From Knoxdaviesia capensis (Eukaryota > Ascomycota > Sordariomycetes > Microascales > Gondwanamycetaceae), in NCBI GenBank assembly GCA_001510575.1, contig LNGK01000004.1:4090667-4154666 (forward strand): a stretch of DNA of 64,000 bases, written 5' to 3'. This document shows positions 32,901 to 44,284 of this stretch, piece after piece. The translations under genes and the position numbers were made by a program. The stretch's first letter is position 1, and the number at the start of each line of letters is the position of its first letter. Below the pieces are notes generated by a model that was not told the DNA's origin, did no database searches, and was given only the letters and a program-made list of their open reading frames with translations.

Positions 32901-33895
32901 GCGGAGGTAGTTGGAGAAGAGTCTGTATAGCACAGGCTCAGACATCAGCGAGGGTCTCAGCTCCGGTATAGCAGTTTCGGGCGAACATCTTTCTTCTTCG
33001 TCTGTCGTGTCATCATCACCATCTTTTTGTGTTTCCCTTTCTATTCCCCTCTCGTCTGTATCCAATTTGGCTGGTTTGATCTTCTCGTCCCCAACGAACG
33101 AACATTCAGAAAATTCCAAGTACACATCCTCGGCATGACCGAGATGTCTTCAGCAACAAAAGATGCAGGCATTATTGCGTAGTTGTGAGCATGCAAGGCA
33201 TAGTGACAGAATTGTTGATTAAAAATATATGTACGCCTACATCCATGTGCCTTCGGGTCATGCACGTTTGACATCGGCTGGAGTTTAGAACGGCTTGGCC
33301 CAGTCCCAGCATCGAAGTCGAACATTCCATCGGCAGATCCAGATGATTTCTCTTCGCCTTCTTCTCTTCCAAACGCCCGAACTGCTTGCTGTGCCTGAAG
33401 AGAACACCCACCAAAGGCACATAGCAACGATAAGACGCCTGTTGGGGTCCAGGTTAGTCGTCGTTCACTCATCTTCGTGGTGAGAGTGTCAGTTTGGTGT
33501 GGGATTCAGCTGACAGGGACTCACTCTCTCACGACGGGTGAGCTCAAGACGTCACAGGATGTGCTGAGACCGACATATCTCTCTCTCTCTTGTACCCTCT
33601 GCCCACTAACCCCCCACATATCCCTCACCGTGAAGTTCACTCTCGCTTCCGCCGTGGCCCTGCTATAGCATATGTCCTGCATTTGTTTCCTTTGTCCTAC
33701 TACCACATCATCATCATCATCAGCTTTGGCTTTGACTGTGTCGTCAGACTCAAGACCACACACATCCACAGTATCTGCCATAACAATTTGTGTGAGCCTC
33801 AACCCTAATGTCATTTGCCCCTAAGCCTGACTATCCATGATTCCTACACTCGCCGCATTAAGTCCTTGGGAGGAATGATGGTATCGGACTACCGT
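32901..33895. other. Convergent 3' spacer between DUF1996 and SOD
   Basis: No gene is supported. The two flanking genes point towards each other. Confidence 0.5.
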
Positions 33896-34698
33896 TTAGT
33901 CCTCGTCATCGCACACATCCTCGTCTTCCTCTTCCTTCTCCTCCTCCAGTGGCAACGTGGTCTCGACCCAGTTGGCGCAGGCAATGCGGGCGCCGGTGCT
34001 GTTGTGAATCACGAAGCTCTTGTCGCCGAAGAAGGCCACATCTTCGGGGTTGAGCGACGAGTAGATGTCGATAAAGCTAAGGACAAAACAAGCCAGCATC
34101 CATGTCAGTCAACCTAACTTCCAATCTCCCCTGTGCGGTGTCGTCACCCAAGCAAACGCCACACATGCAGCCTAGGAACCGCAAATGCTTCAAACTCACC
34201 TCTTCGACACCGCCGCCGTCTCAAACTTGCCGTATTTTCCGGAAAGATCGCCAACCTCGCAAGTCGCAGGCGCCGACGCAACGCATGCGGGCTCCTGGGT
34301 GCGCTCGTACGGGTCAAGATGGGCTGCGGTGCTGGCACACGTCCCCGTCTCGTCGATGGCCTTCGCGTGGAGGTGGTAGCCTAGAACATTCCATACAGTC
34401 TCAGAGTCAGCTCTACAGTCCAACGGCCTGGGAATCCAAAGACGCAACGCAACCTACCAAACGGCCCTTCGCCAACATCGAAGCCGGAGAAGTCCAGGTG
34501 GAACACCGTCCCCTTTCCGACGGGATCGGCCACGGCCAGTGCCAGGCCCTTCACGGCCCCGCTGAACTTGGCCACGTACGCCGCGCCGACCACGTTGTCG
34601 GTGATCACCTTCGCGTCTCCGAGCTTGCCGGTCACCGGGTCGTCCTGGGCGAACGCCGCAGCCGCAAAGGCCAGAACTGCAACGGCTGACGCGAGCAT
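33896..34698 (-). CDS. Extracellular Cu-only superoxide dismutase
   Basis: Three exons (34698..34458, 34380..34200, 34076..33896; phases 1 and 2) give 200 residues. A signal peptide (to about residue 17, A-F-A) is followed by a SOD beta-barrel. The copper ligands are the H-L-H pair (His83, His85), A-H-L-D-P-Y (His101) and F-V-I-H-N (His165); the active-site Arg is in S-T-G-A-R (Arg171). The loop between His101 and G-D-L-S-G-K contains no His, so the zinc ligands of Cu/Zn-SOD are missing, and the electrostatic loop is very short. Both are features of the fungal Cu-only SODs (C. albicans Sod4-6 type), which turn superoxide into H2O2 outside the cell. Unlike those, no GPI signal is seen; the protein ends in a ~15-residue Glu/Asp tail with one Cys. 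Confidence 0.9.
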
Positions 34699-36182
34699 GC
34701 TGTCTGTGGCGAAAGATATCTGTTTCTGTGTTCTTTGGCGTGTCGATCAACGTCGGAGATTCGAGCATGCGAACCGGTAGACAAGTATCACTCAGGCTGG
34801 GGAAGTCAGGGAAGCCGTGGATCTTTCAACAGAGAAGAGTCAAAACAACAATCTGCATGTCAGGGACCTGTTTACATCTATATACAGTGTATATAGATAT
34901 ATATAGCTGTCTGTCTCCAGCTGAGTACACCCATTGCCAAGGCCCGGGTATCTTGTCTCGCTTTCCGGCAGTAATATGCTCAACTATGGTGAGAAACGGC
35001 CTGACGGCGCGCTGTGTGCTATGCCATTCCTAAGACTTCATCTATGTGTAGGCGAGCACACGTCCTTCTTCTCTCTTTGTGTACGGTTACAGACAGAAAC
35101 ACGCTGCGAGACGTCGGTGTTCGGTCCTACCACCACCACCAGTATTGTATTTCCATTCCGTGTTACCTCCGCCGCCGGCAGCTTGCATGTGCCATTTCCT
35201 CTTCTCAAACCACAAAGGTTCCAATTTGGTACGTGTATAGCACACATATGTGAACCAGTGTCAAGAGCTGCTGCTGTTGTGCCTGCATGGAGCAGCAAAC
35301 GACTTTATATTGCCAGACCTCCGTTACTCGGGTAATTGTAGCCAGGTAACAACAAGCTCGCAGACATGATGCACGTCCGGATTGGTCTGCTCGGATCTCA
35401 CGGGAAACTCATCCAAGTCAAGATGATAATCTATCTAGGATTCTTACTGAAGAAAAAAACTCACTAATGGGCCCTATCTAATGTAGAATGCCGTCTTTGA
35501 TCGGCGTCCATCTCCTCTTCCCCCTCTTCTGGAAATCCCCAATCTCATCCGCCTGTCTTCTCGGTTTCCGCTGCTTCGTCTGTGCCGATGCCAATCTGAA
35601 AAGATCAGCCACATTCCCGGTGCATATTACCCATGGTCTCGGCACGGAACGCATGGTCCATCGTAACGCAGGGGGAAATCTCTCTCTAGCCGCTCACCCG
35701 GCTATAGTAGAGACACAGCCCGTTGTTGCTGTCGCTCTTTTCGCATGTACCAGCATCGATATCCTTGTATGGGAAGAATATATGGGCAGCGAAATGAATG
35801 AGAATCCGGGGCTCTCCAAAAGTCTCAGAGACCGTTCAGTCCGTTTGTGTCGGTCATACTTAATCGGGACCGACACGGCAAAAGGCACATGCACGCTTCC
35901 GTCGTCACACGAAAACGCTCAATTGGACGACAGCAAGGCGAGATTGTCTGCCACAACACTATGCTGTATGCAGGGCTTCGTTTTATCAGCCAGGAAACCG
36001 GGATGGGGGCAGGATGCAGCGAACAACGACGAAAGAAAAAGACTGGGGACCTTAACTAGAAGAGAAGTGAGGGACTGACGACAGTCAACACGACGAAAAG
36101 TGTTAGCAACTCAAGCCCAAGATTCACGAAAGAAAAGGTAAGAAGAACGAACAAGCCGGAACTGCCGAGGTCACTTCGAGGT
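34699..36182. other. Spacer between SOD and the LPMO gene
   Basis: The SOD promoter side holds TATA-like runs (34891-34905). A stop-free stretch at 35488-36078 (plus) has no domain, signal or family-like sequence, and I do not call it a gene. Confidence 0.45.
34891..34905 (-). promoter_or_regulatory. TATA-like region of the SOD gene
   Basis: ATATAGATATATATA lies about 195 bp upstream of the SOD start. The call is by position and sequence only. Confidence 0.3.
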
Positions 36183-37157
36183 TTAGAAAATTGCGGCCAG
36201 GACCCGCGAAAGCACGGCTCCGAGCACAGCGGCGAATACCGCCGAGGAAAACACGACCGACGTGGCCACGGCCTCCGACTTCGGATAAGTCGGCCAGTCG
36301 TTTCCCGGCTTGAAGTTGCAAGCGTCGCCCTCTCTATGGTACGGAGGGAGGCAGTCCTGGTCATTAGTGGGCGGGCCACCGCCGGGAGGGGTGACGGGAT
36401 CCATGGGGTCAGGGACCGGGGGCGCGGGCTCACCGCCGCCGCCGCCGCCGCCGCCAGAAACTCCAGGACCATTTCCACAGCTAGCACCGCTCGGGGGGCC
36501 CAGAGCCGGACCGTGAACAACGTTCACATCCGGGCCAGGGTTGGGGAACACAACGTCAGTGCCCTCGGGCACTACGCATCCGTTGTTGATGTTGGCGCGG
36601 AACAGCGCCGGGCGGCGGAAAAACCCGACTCTCTCCGAGCCGGTGCCGCCCTGGATGGTGATGTGGGCGCAGTTGGAGTACACCTCGCGGTTGCCCACGC
36701 GGTTCCACCAGGTCCAGGCGAGGAGGACGTTCTCCGAGTTGGGTGCGTCGTAGGGGACGCGGAAGCTCAGCGTGACGGGGCCCGGGCCCGAGGGGCAGCC
36801 GCCGACAAAGCTGTGGATCACGGTGAACGAGCGGCCCGAGTCGTACGAGAGCGAGATCTGGCACGAGCCGCCCATGTGCCAGGCGCTGCCCTCGATGGTG
36901 ACGCTGGCGATCTGGCCCGGCGACCAGTTGGCCACCGCGGCGCCCTTGGGCGTGCCCAGATAGTGCTCGAGACCCTTGCACGGGAAGTTGGAGCCGTCGG
37001 CCGCGAGCGGGTTGTTCATGTCGTAGTCGATGTCGCCGGCGGCGTGCGGGTTGTGCTTCGACCGGAACGCGGGCGGGTTGGTCATCTGCATGTGCGCAGC
37101 GGCACTGCCGACCAGGAGCAGGCCCTGCACCAGGACCTGCATCGAGAGTACCTTCAT
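36183..37157 (-). CDS. AA11-like lytic polysaccharide monooxygenase, membrane/GPI-anchored
   Basis: A single exon encodes 324 residues from the ATG at 37157. The open frame extends upstream to 37286, but only this start gives a signal peptide ending exactly before a His (A-A-A|H22-M-Q-M), as LPMOs require. The copper histidine brace is His22 plus His94 in A-W-H-M-G-G-S-C-Q, with Tyr160 of N-R-E-V-Y-S-N-C-A-H as the probable axial residue. Other AA11-type features are F-P-C-K, G-G-C-P and the A-W-T-W-W-N motif. AA11 enzymes oxidatively cleave chitin; activity on other substrates is possible. A Gly/Pro-rich linker (run of eight Gly) and a short Cys-containing region lead to a hydrophobic C-terminus ending R-V-L-A-A-I-F, fitting a GPI signal or a tail anchor. 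It lies 1.5 kb from the Cu-only SOD, same strand. Confidence 0.85.
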   Translation of the reverse strand: MKVLSMQVLVQGLLLVGSAAAHMQMTNPPAFRSKHNPHAAGDIDYDMNNPLAADGSNFPCKGLEHYLGTPKGAAVANWSPGQIASVTIEGSAWHMGGSCQISLSYDSGRSFTVIHSFVGGCPSGPGPVTLSFRVPYDAPNSENVLLAWTWWNRVGNREVYSNCAHITIQGGTGSERVGFFRRPALFRANINNGCVVPEGTDVVFPNPGPDVNVVHGPALGPPSGASCGNGPGVSGGGGGGGGEPAPPVPDPMDPVTPPGGGPPTNDQDCLPPYHREGDACNFKPGNDWPTYPKSEAVATSVVFSSAVFAAVLGAVLSRVLAAIF

Positions 37158-37892
37158 AGTAGAGAATCTGTTCTTTTGTGTCACTGTTCTTTGTGTTGCA
37201 GACAAGAAAGGGGTTAGGGGGGTCTTAGCCTTTTGATATTTGATCAGAGATTGAAACCCAAGAAATGTTTCCAGGTGATCGATCATCAGGGAAAGGCTTG
37301 CTTGTTGTGTTAGGAGAGAGAGTGTTCACGGTTTATCTCAGCATCAGGATGTTTTTTTTTAGAACAGGACGCAAGCACCCTACAAATAATAAAACTGTGT
37401 GCACTGAAAGGAGTAATCATATCAACACAATACTCATGTGTTATGACTGTTTGTTGTGTTATGAGTAGCATGACCATGCGTGATTCACGGTGGAATATAG
37501 TATTTTGAGAATACTTGAAGCTCACTTACTAAGAGACGTGGCATGACTATCATAGCCACTCCTAATAGTCACTAAATTCCCTTTTCAGGTGGTCCATTAA
37601 TCAGAGATGAAGCTCATGTAAGTGGTCTAGGGTATCTTAGGGTTCGCCCCTCCATAGGGTTAGGGTTCTCCCGCCACCACCCTGACTAATCACCACTTAT
37701 GCAAGAGGGATGCTGCCTTAATGCAGCTTGGTCGGTGTTTGCGTTTGTCTTTGAAATCGTGTATGAAGCTCCCCCTCCAAACCTTCCAAACCTTTATTTC
37801 TTTTTCCCATTCTCCTCTCCATTGTTCCTCATTCACCACATAGCTCCTTCACACCATTCACCATAGGAGCAAAGCACCCAAAACTATCAAAC
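37158..37892. other. Divergent promoter region of LPMO and SHP1
   Basis: No gene is supported. TTAGGG motifs lie at 37637-37668, about 225-255 bp upstream of SHP1, and C/T-rich sequence precedes the SHP1 start. Confidence 0.5.
37637..37668 (+). repeat. Telomere-like TTAGGG motifs
   Basis: CTTAGGGTTC is followed 15 bp later by AGGGTTAGGGTTC, giving three near-exact telomere units in the SHP1 promoter region. Confidence 0.75.
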
Positions 37893-39491
37893 ATGGATGC
37901 TGAACAACGGGACAAGGTCCGCCAGCTAGTGGAATGGACGGGATTCAGTGCTGAACAGGTCAGTTAGAGCTCCATTTCATTGCTTGGTTTTCATGTTTTG
38001 TAGTCAGATTCAATCACATACAGCTCCAGGATGTGCTGAAGCTATGGCCTGGCTTTCAGCTCTACAGTGCCAGAGCTTGGGTCAACCCCGCTCTCCAGAG
38101 CGCCAGAGCTAACTCCCGGATTTCCTCCATCACCAGGCCGAAGAGGCCCTCGCCTCGAACGACTGGGACATCGACACAGCCGCGAACTTTCTCTACGAGG
38201 TCAACAACGACGGCGGCGACGATTCGGAGGAGGAAGAGGCCGACGATGAGCCGCAGCCGCAAGCGGCGGTGGCCGCCACCAGCAGCAGCAGCAACGCCAC
38301 CGCCGGCCCCTCGTCGGGCCCCCGCACTCTATCTGGAGCTCCCGCCCCCGCGGGCAGCAGCACCAGCTTCCCGAAGAAGGCGAAGAAGAAGACCGGGCTG
38401 GCGACGCTTTCGTCGATCGGAGGCAACGACGACGAGTCGGAGGACGAGGACGACGATCGCAAGAAGCGCAATCTGTTTGCCGGCGGCGAGAAGTCCGGGC
38501 TTGCTGTGCAGGACCCCAACAACCCTGGCCGGGAGCAGCCGCGGGGTGTGCTTGGTGATATCTTCAGACAGGCTCGCGGGTATGTTATCACACGGGATTT
38601 TCCACTCTTACTGCACCCTTGAGACTCCAATTTTTTTTTCTTTGCTTGCCCGCTTCTCGCTACCGTAGCCAAACCGTCCCGCTAATCCACACCCTTTTAC
38701 CATTTAGCAACGCCAGCCGCCGCCGCGAGGAAGCCGCCGCAGCCCCCGCCGGCCCGTCCTTCAGCGGCACGGCCTACACGGTGGGCGGCGACGGCGTCGA
38801 GAGCCGCACCATCCCCGACCCGCGCCAGCCCCGGACCCGTGCGGCGGATGTGCTCCCGCACGAGCTGCCGCAGCAGCGCACGATCCACATCTGGACCGAC
38901 GGCTTCAGCGTCGACGAGGGCCCGCTGTACCGCTTCGACGACCCGGCCAACCTGAACACGCTGCGCATGATCCGCGACGGCCACGCGCCCCTCAGTCTCC
39001 TCAACGTCCGCTACGACGAGCCCGTCGACGTGCATCTCGCTCAGCACCAGGAGGAATGGCGCCAGCTGCCACGTCGCCATGTGCCGTTCTCTGGCGGCGG
39101 CCGCCGTCTCGGTAGCCCCGTCCCGGGCGCCAGCGAGGCCGCGCCCTCGCTCGACGCTGTCGTCGGGGCTGCTCCGGCCACTGCTGCTATCGGCACTGCT
39201 GCCGCCGCCCCCGCGGCTGCTCCTGAAGTCGCGGCCTTTGACTCGGCCCAGCCGTCCATCAGCCTCCGCATCCAGCTGCCCGACGGCTCGCGGCTCCCCG
39301 CGCGCTTCAACACCACGCAGACTGTCGGCGACATCTACGACTTTGTCCAGCGCGCCAACGCCAATGTCGCGCAGCGCGCGTACGTCATCTCGACCACCTT
39401 CCCTAACAAGGACCACAGCGATCGCACGCTCGTGCTGGGAGAGATGGCCGAGTTCAAGAAGGGAGGAACGGCGATTGTCAAGTGGAAATAA
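37893..39491 (+). CDS. SHP1: Shp1/p47 UBX-domain cofactor of Cdc48
   Basis: Three exons (37893..37958, 38137..38579, 38708..39491; phases 0 and 2) give 430 residues. Domain order is that of p47: UBA at residues ~1-45 (V-E-W-T-G-F-S-A-E-Q joined to A-E-E-A-L-A-S-N-D-W-D-I-D-T-A), an acidic Ser-rich linker with a K-K-A-K-K-K-T stretch, and a SEP domain (H-I-W-T-D-G-F-S-V-D-E-G-P-L). A SHP-box Cdc48-binding motif follows (F-S-G-G-G-R-R-L-G), and a C-terminal UBX domain (S-L-R-I-Q-L-P-D-G-S-R-L). The protein recruits the Cdc48/p97 ATPase to ubiquitinated or PP1-bound targets in the nucleus and cytosol (membrane fusion, autophagosome formation, PP1 biogenesis). The first intron (178 nt) is unusually long for this window, and a micro-exon inside it cannot be excluded. 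Confidence 0.93.
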
Positions 39492-40034
39492 ACGGGGCGG
39501 GGTCTGTTTGATACACGGGATTGAGGTTTTGCTTTTTGTTTTTCTAAACTCTCATGAATCGTTCGAAGAAAAACTGGGAATAGCAAACGACTAGAGACAG
39601 GGGAATTTTCTCTATTTTAATGGCACGTCTTATATTCAGTACCGTTTCCTGTCTGTGTTCACTGTGAGGAAAGGGAAGCCGGCGATTCAAGTGCGTCAGC
39701 ATAGGTAGACACTGAACATTGATGTTTCGAAATGCTGCAATACCGGGTCCCAAACTGTAAATTTTATTACAAAAGACTGAGATAACTGACGGTGAGCCCC
39801 CCCTGGCACCTGTTTTGGGCCGGAGATGCTGCATCAAGGAAATGTCCTGGCCGGTGGCGATCCGGATGAAGGATATCATTATAGAAAAGGAAAAAAAACA
39901 CGCAAAAGAGGGATCATCATAAACGAAATAAATGCCAACAGAAATAGAAACCACAAAAAAGCCCAAGATATAGCTCCCATTCACTAGGGATGCCGATCAC
40001 AGCCAGAGACATTATGCTCCCTCTTCGGTTAGTC
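39492..40034. other. Convergent 3' spacer between SHP1 and GTR1
   Basis: The 3' ends of the two genes face each other here. It is AT-rich near 39880-39960. I see no gene. Confidence 0.5.
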
Positions 40035-41298
40035 CTATGCGTACGGTAAAGACGCAACCGGATCGGACGAAACAGGACCATCGAGGAACTTGAAGTGTGA
40101 GATGGCAATCTGGCAGTTCATCATCGCGGCGTTAAAGCGCGCCTCGCCGGGCGGCAGGATGACCATCAGGTAGGTGTTTGTGGTGAACTTGAGGATGAAC
40201 AGGTTGAAGCGCAGGCCGGCCTTGAGCTCCATCAGCACGAACTGCTCGGCGTTGCGCGGGGTGCCGGTGAAGCGGCTGATCGACTGCTTGAACTGCTTCA
40301 TGATGTTGGACATGCGCTCCAGGCGGTCCTCGGTGGGGTTCTGCTTGCCGGAGTCGGAGGTCCAGGACGACACGGCCAGGAACGAGGTGCGCTCGAACAG
40401 CAGCAGCTCTTCGGCCTCGATGGCCGCGCCCAGGTCGGCCAGGTTGCGCTCGATGGTGGCGAGGTTCGGCACCAGGTCGTGGATGATGCTGGCCCACGCC
40501 TTGTATAGCGACTGGTCCCAGATCGACGTGGCAAACGGCACGATGTCGACCATGAACGGCTCGCCGTCCAGCCCCCCACCACCCGGACCGCCGCCGCCGC
40601 TCCCTGCACTCCCGCCGCCGCCGCCGCCGCCGCCACTGACGCCGAAGCCGACCGATGCGGTATACTCGGCGGTGCGCTGGCGCACCAGCCGCACGCGCTC
40701 GTCGTACACGGCCTCGCGCGACGACGGCACCACCAGGTCCATCTTGTGGATGAGGATGTATATGCGGGCCGACGGCGAGAACTGCATCAGCGCGGAGATG
40801 ATCGAGATGTAGGTGGCCAGGTCGCGGTCGACCTCGCGCGACTCGATGTCGAACACGTAGATCAGCACGCCGACGTTCGAAAACACGTGCACGCATTGCT
40901 GGGATAGGTAGTTCTCGGTAAACGCTTCTTGGCCGCCGCAGTCCCACAGATTCAGGATCAGGTTGCCGAGGAACTTGACGTGCGACAGGTCGATGTCGAT
41001 GGTAACGCCGCTGCGCGCGCACCACGGAGTTTAGCTGAGGGGCGCCACACGGACATGGTTGTCTTGGTGGAGGACGGAGAGAGAGATGGGGAGGGGGGGA
41101 GAGGAGCTTGGCTCTTGCTTACAGTCGCCTTGTATCTCGGGCCACATAGTTGCTGAAGATGATACTTCGCATCGAGGACTTGCCCGAGCCGCTCTTCCCC
41201 ATCAGCAACACCTTCTTCTTCTTCGGCTTTTTGAAGTCGTTTCTCAGATCGGCCGACAGGCTGCGCGAAAGCGCACTCGCACTATTAGACGCCGCCAT
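40035..41298 (-). CDS. GTR1: Rag GTPase Gtr1 (TORC1/EGO complex) with Gly-rich insertion
   Basis: Two exons (41298..41123 and 41010..40035; phase 2) give 383 residues. GTPase motifs are the P-loop G-K-S-G-S-G-K-S (residues 34-41), the switch I region ending D-T-R-R-L-G-V-T-I-D, G3 N-L-W-D-C-G-G-Q-E, and G4 L-I-H-K-M-D. A C-terminal roadblock domain follows (L-F-E-R-T-S-F-L-A-V-S-S and K-Q-F-K-Q-S-I). Gtr1 (RagA/B) pairs with Gtr2 on the vacuole membrane and activates TORC1 when amino acids are plentiful. One feature is unusual: a ~25-residue Gly/Ser insertion (runs of up to eight Gly) sits between the T-A-E-Y helix and the strand F-M-V-D-I-V-P-F-A-T-S-I-W, a region that is short in yeast and animal homologues. 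All core motifs are intact, so the protein should be active. Confidence 0.94.
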
Positions 41299-43830
41299 CG
41301 CGTGTGTCGGCGAAGGAAGCCGGCGGTCGGAGCTGGAGCTGGTTCACGTCGGCTCCGATAAGCAGCAGAGATAAGATCCAACACAACTCTGCAGGTGTGT
41401 GGTTTGATCAGCAAGCCCGCCAGGTCGGCTAGCGAACACGAAATGGACTCAAGCGGTGAGGTTGATCGGATGTCGTCATGCGAGAAAGCGACACAAGAGC
41501 AAGGAAATCTTGAGCCTTATATCTTAGGCGCGAATTCAGTCGAGGAGGTCGGAGGGAAGGAGCAGAATTGAAAAGTTGAAGGTGGCAGGAACAGGTCGGA
41601 TTGGGAAAATTGGGGAGAAGCTTGGGGGATCAAAAAGCAGGGACGAGATTCTTCTCTTGGCTAATGAGACGCCTGTAAATTGCATGGACAAAGTCCCCAC
41701 CAAAATGCAGACAGCCAGAATCAGCATGGAGGGTCATGCCGCCAACCCTAAGTAACCCTGGTTATCACCAGCTGCCCCCCACACACAAGGATGCTCTACG
41801 GGCAGTCACTTCACTTCTTCCACTAGCACACAAAAGTTCAATTGAGTGGAACACGATGTACAGCTGTCTATTTTCAGCCTCTTGAGATACCATCTGGAAA
41901 AGGGGGTCTCTGCGTTATTCTTTGGCCCAAGTGAGGAAACACGGCCGACGACGCCGGGATGGGGGGGCCCGACTTGGACGGCCTGCCTGTTCTGGGGGAA
42001 CACGAGCTCCCCCGCGGAATTTCGAAAAAGGAAAAGAAACAGAAGAGAGAAAGCTTTCCCACAGTCCATAAATTAGACACACGCTGGACACTTGATTCAG
42101 AAGCACGTTATACAGGCATCAAGATGGCCTAACTACTCCAAAAGTGGCTCTCCATTGACAAGGAGTCTCTCTGTCTCTCTCAGCGAAGACATTCAAGAGC
42201 CGAAGCGGCCGAAGCCCTCAAGGCGGCCCCAGGTGTTCGAAGCAATGGCATCTGGTCAGGTAAAAACGGCGCGGTGAGTTAGCAGCACAAGAAACGCACA
42301 AGTTGGCGGCATGTCTAGTGTTCACGTCCCAAGGTCAAGGTCAGTCCATCTGCGACCGTCAGGGCCGCCAGAGCAACGGGCCTCAATGCGGCAGTGGTCA
42401 AGGTATCGGTACCAGTCGCACGATGCGGGAGCGCCACCGCGAGAGGGAAGTGGAAAGACAGATGTCAGCTGTTTTTCTACAATCACCAGGAGACATGTAA
42501 TCCAAGCGGCAGCGGAGTGACATTCACACCCAACCTGGGCTACCAGAATACCATCACGGTTACCCATGCAGTTAGTCAACTGCAACTTGCTGCGGTGCTG
42601 GCCACCACCACCGTGACGCAATCTAACTCGGCAATGGCATTGAAGGCGCCAGACCGCGTGGTTATGCACGAGTAGCACGATCGAGTGTAGCCACCGGCAT
42701 CCACAACCGCCAGCGCGCATTCTCCTGCGTGCGGAACCATTGCCGTAGTAAGGACCAGGCCTACTTGCAGGAGGTTGGCGATGGCAATTGGGAAATATAC
42801 CAGTGAAGGCAGGCTGCCAACCTCATCTGTCTATCCCGCCTGCGCTCCTATCACCATCCTGCCCGAGAAAGCACATGAGGAGGGGTGTTTCTTTTCTTTA
42901 GTCTGTTAGTGTTTATATCATGGGTGGTGAGTCTGACATGAGCGGACCCAGGCAAAGCTCACCAACGGCACGTCATGCTTGATGGGCACGTTCGAGGACA
43001 GGACTTCCCGAACTTCCCATACTGAAGGGGTGAAGCACTGGCTGCGGTGATATAGGGGGAAATGCAGAAGGTCAAATACCCAGTGCGCAACCTGTGAACA
43101 TACCTCACCCCTCTTTACCTTAACATTTGATAGATAATCATCTCTTGTTCCATATGCAACTCGCGAGTGACTGTGGTGGTGGCTTGGCTGTGGAGAGTGA
43201 TACGTGACGTCCCTGTACCCAGTAAATTGTCCTCGGATGAAGAAAGTTCTCCCAGGAAATAACTTATTCGTAGGTAGAAAGTCAGAGTCAATCCAGCCTT
43301 CACTCTGTTTGAATGTTGTTGGAACGTGCACGCACGCTTTGCCAAAGGTCACACGACCCATCACAGCTTGACGTGCCCCGGAAGTCAGGAGCAGAGCGGA
43401 ATGCGACGGAAACAAACCCTCCCGGCAAAAGTCCGGCAAAGCCGACCCTTGAAAGGAGCAACCCCATTTTTTCTTCTTTTGTAGGAGACGGCGAAGCTCT
43501 AAAGTCTGCTGGCACTCAAACAGCTTTAACGAACATTCGCATTTTGGCCCGGTCCGGTCAGGGTCAATCAAATATATCATCTCGAACGCCGCCTGTGTTT
43601 TGACCGTGTGCCCGACAAACCACCGATAATCGGAGCCTCCAACCATTCTTCTTTCCCGTCCCCGTGCCGAATTTCCCGTCGTCGACATTTTCCCGGTTCT
43701 GCTGCCTAATTTTACCTTTCATACGTGCTCCTTCGCCGGTCACCGGAGCACCGGAACACGAAACACCACTGCCGCGAACGGGGCGGCGAGAACAGCCATC
43801 ACCACACCACTCAGTACAGACACACACACA
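41299..43830. other. Spacer between GTR1 and MIM1
   Basis: No gene is supported. A 256-codon stop-free stretch on the minus strand (42918-43688) has no family-like sequence and overlaps the MIM1 promoter; I treat it as chance. Short frames near 42300-42680 also lack recognisable content. A single AACCCTAA lies near 41750. Confidence 0.45.
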
Positions 43831-44284
43831 ATGTCGCAATCCGCCCCCTCGATACACTCCGACAGCGAGGTGTACGCCGAGAGCGCCGACCCGGACAGCC
43901 AGGTGTCGTCGCCGGCGTCGCTGGTGGTGTTCAAGCCGATGACGGCGTGGATGATGGTGCGCGGCATGGCCATCAACCTCCTACTTCCGTTTATAAACGG
44001 CATGATGCTGGGATTCGGCGAGCTGTTTGCCCACGAGGCCGCCTTCCGGCTAGGATGGGGCGGTACAAAGGTCGCGGCCCCCGAAGCCTGGAGCTCCGGC
44101 GAAAGAGCGTCACGCTGCCTTTTCCGCGGAGCTCTCGCCAGACTGTCAACCCTGTCGCTAACTGCTGTTTGTCTCTTGTCCCCTCATCTAGGTGTTCCCC
44201 GTTACGAGAAGACGAGCCCATCCGATTGGCATGGAGGTTGTGGAGAAGGCTCGCAAAAACACCAGTCAGCACGATCTGATCTAG
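43831..44284 (+). CDS. MIM1: Mitochondrial import protein Mim1 (Tom13)
   Basis: Two exons (43831..44070 and 44192..44284; phase 0) give 110 residues. A Ser/Asp-rich N-terminal tail faces the cytosol. One transmembrane helix follows, with the strongly conserved L-L-L-P-F-I-N-G-M-M-L-G-F-G-E-L-F-A-H-E and then the block G-W-G-G-T-K joined to V-F-P-V-T-R-R. Mim1 forms, with Mim2, the MIM complex of the mitochondrial outer membrane, which inserts alpha-helical outer-membrane proteins and helps TOM assembly. The splice join is fixed by the conserved T-K-V-F-P, which forces a donor AAG|GTCGCG. This is a weak site, while the branch (GCTAACT near 44157) and acceptor (ATCTAG) are good. Length is typical for the family. 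Confidence 0.9.

Noticed and set aside
35488..36078. 196-codon open frame on the plus strand
   Set aside because: No recognisable sequence or fitting splice sites. It ends in the 3' region of the LPMO gene and is most likely a chance frame.
37158..37286. Upstream in-frame start for the LPMO gene
   Set aside because: It would bury the signal peptide behind ~43 polar residues and destroy the N-terminal His needed for copper.
42300..42680. Short plus-strand frames with Cys residues as a small secreted protein
   Set aside because: No signal peptide, no consistent frame, and no splice model that joins the pieces.
42918..43688. 256-codon stop-free frame on the minus strand
   Set aside because: No domain, signal or codon pattern like the neighbouring genes. 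It overlaps the MIM1 promoter, and its composition looks like translated spacer.
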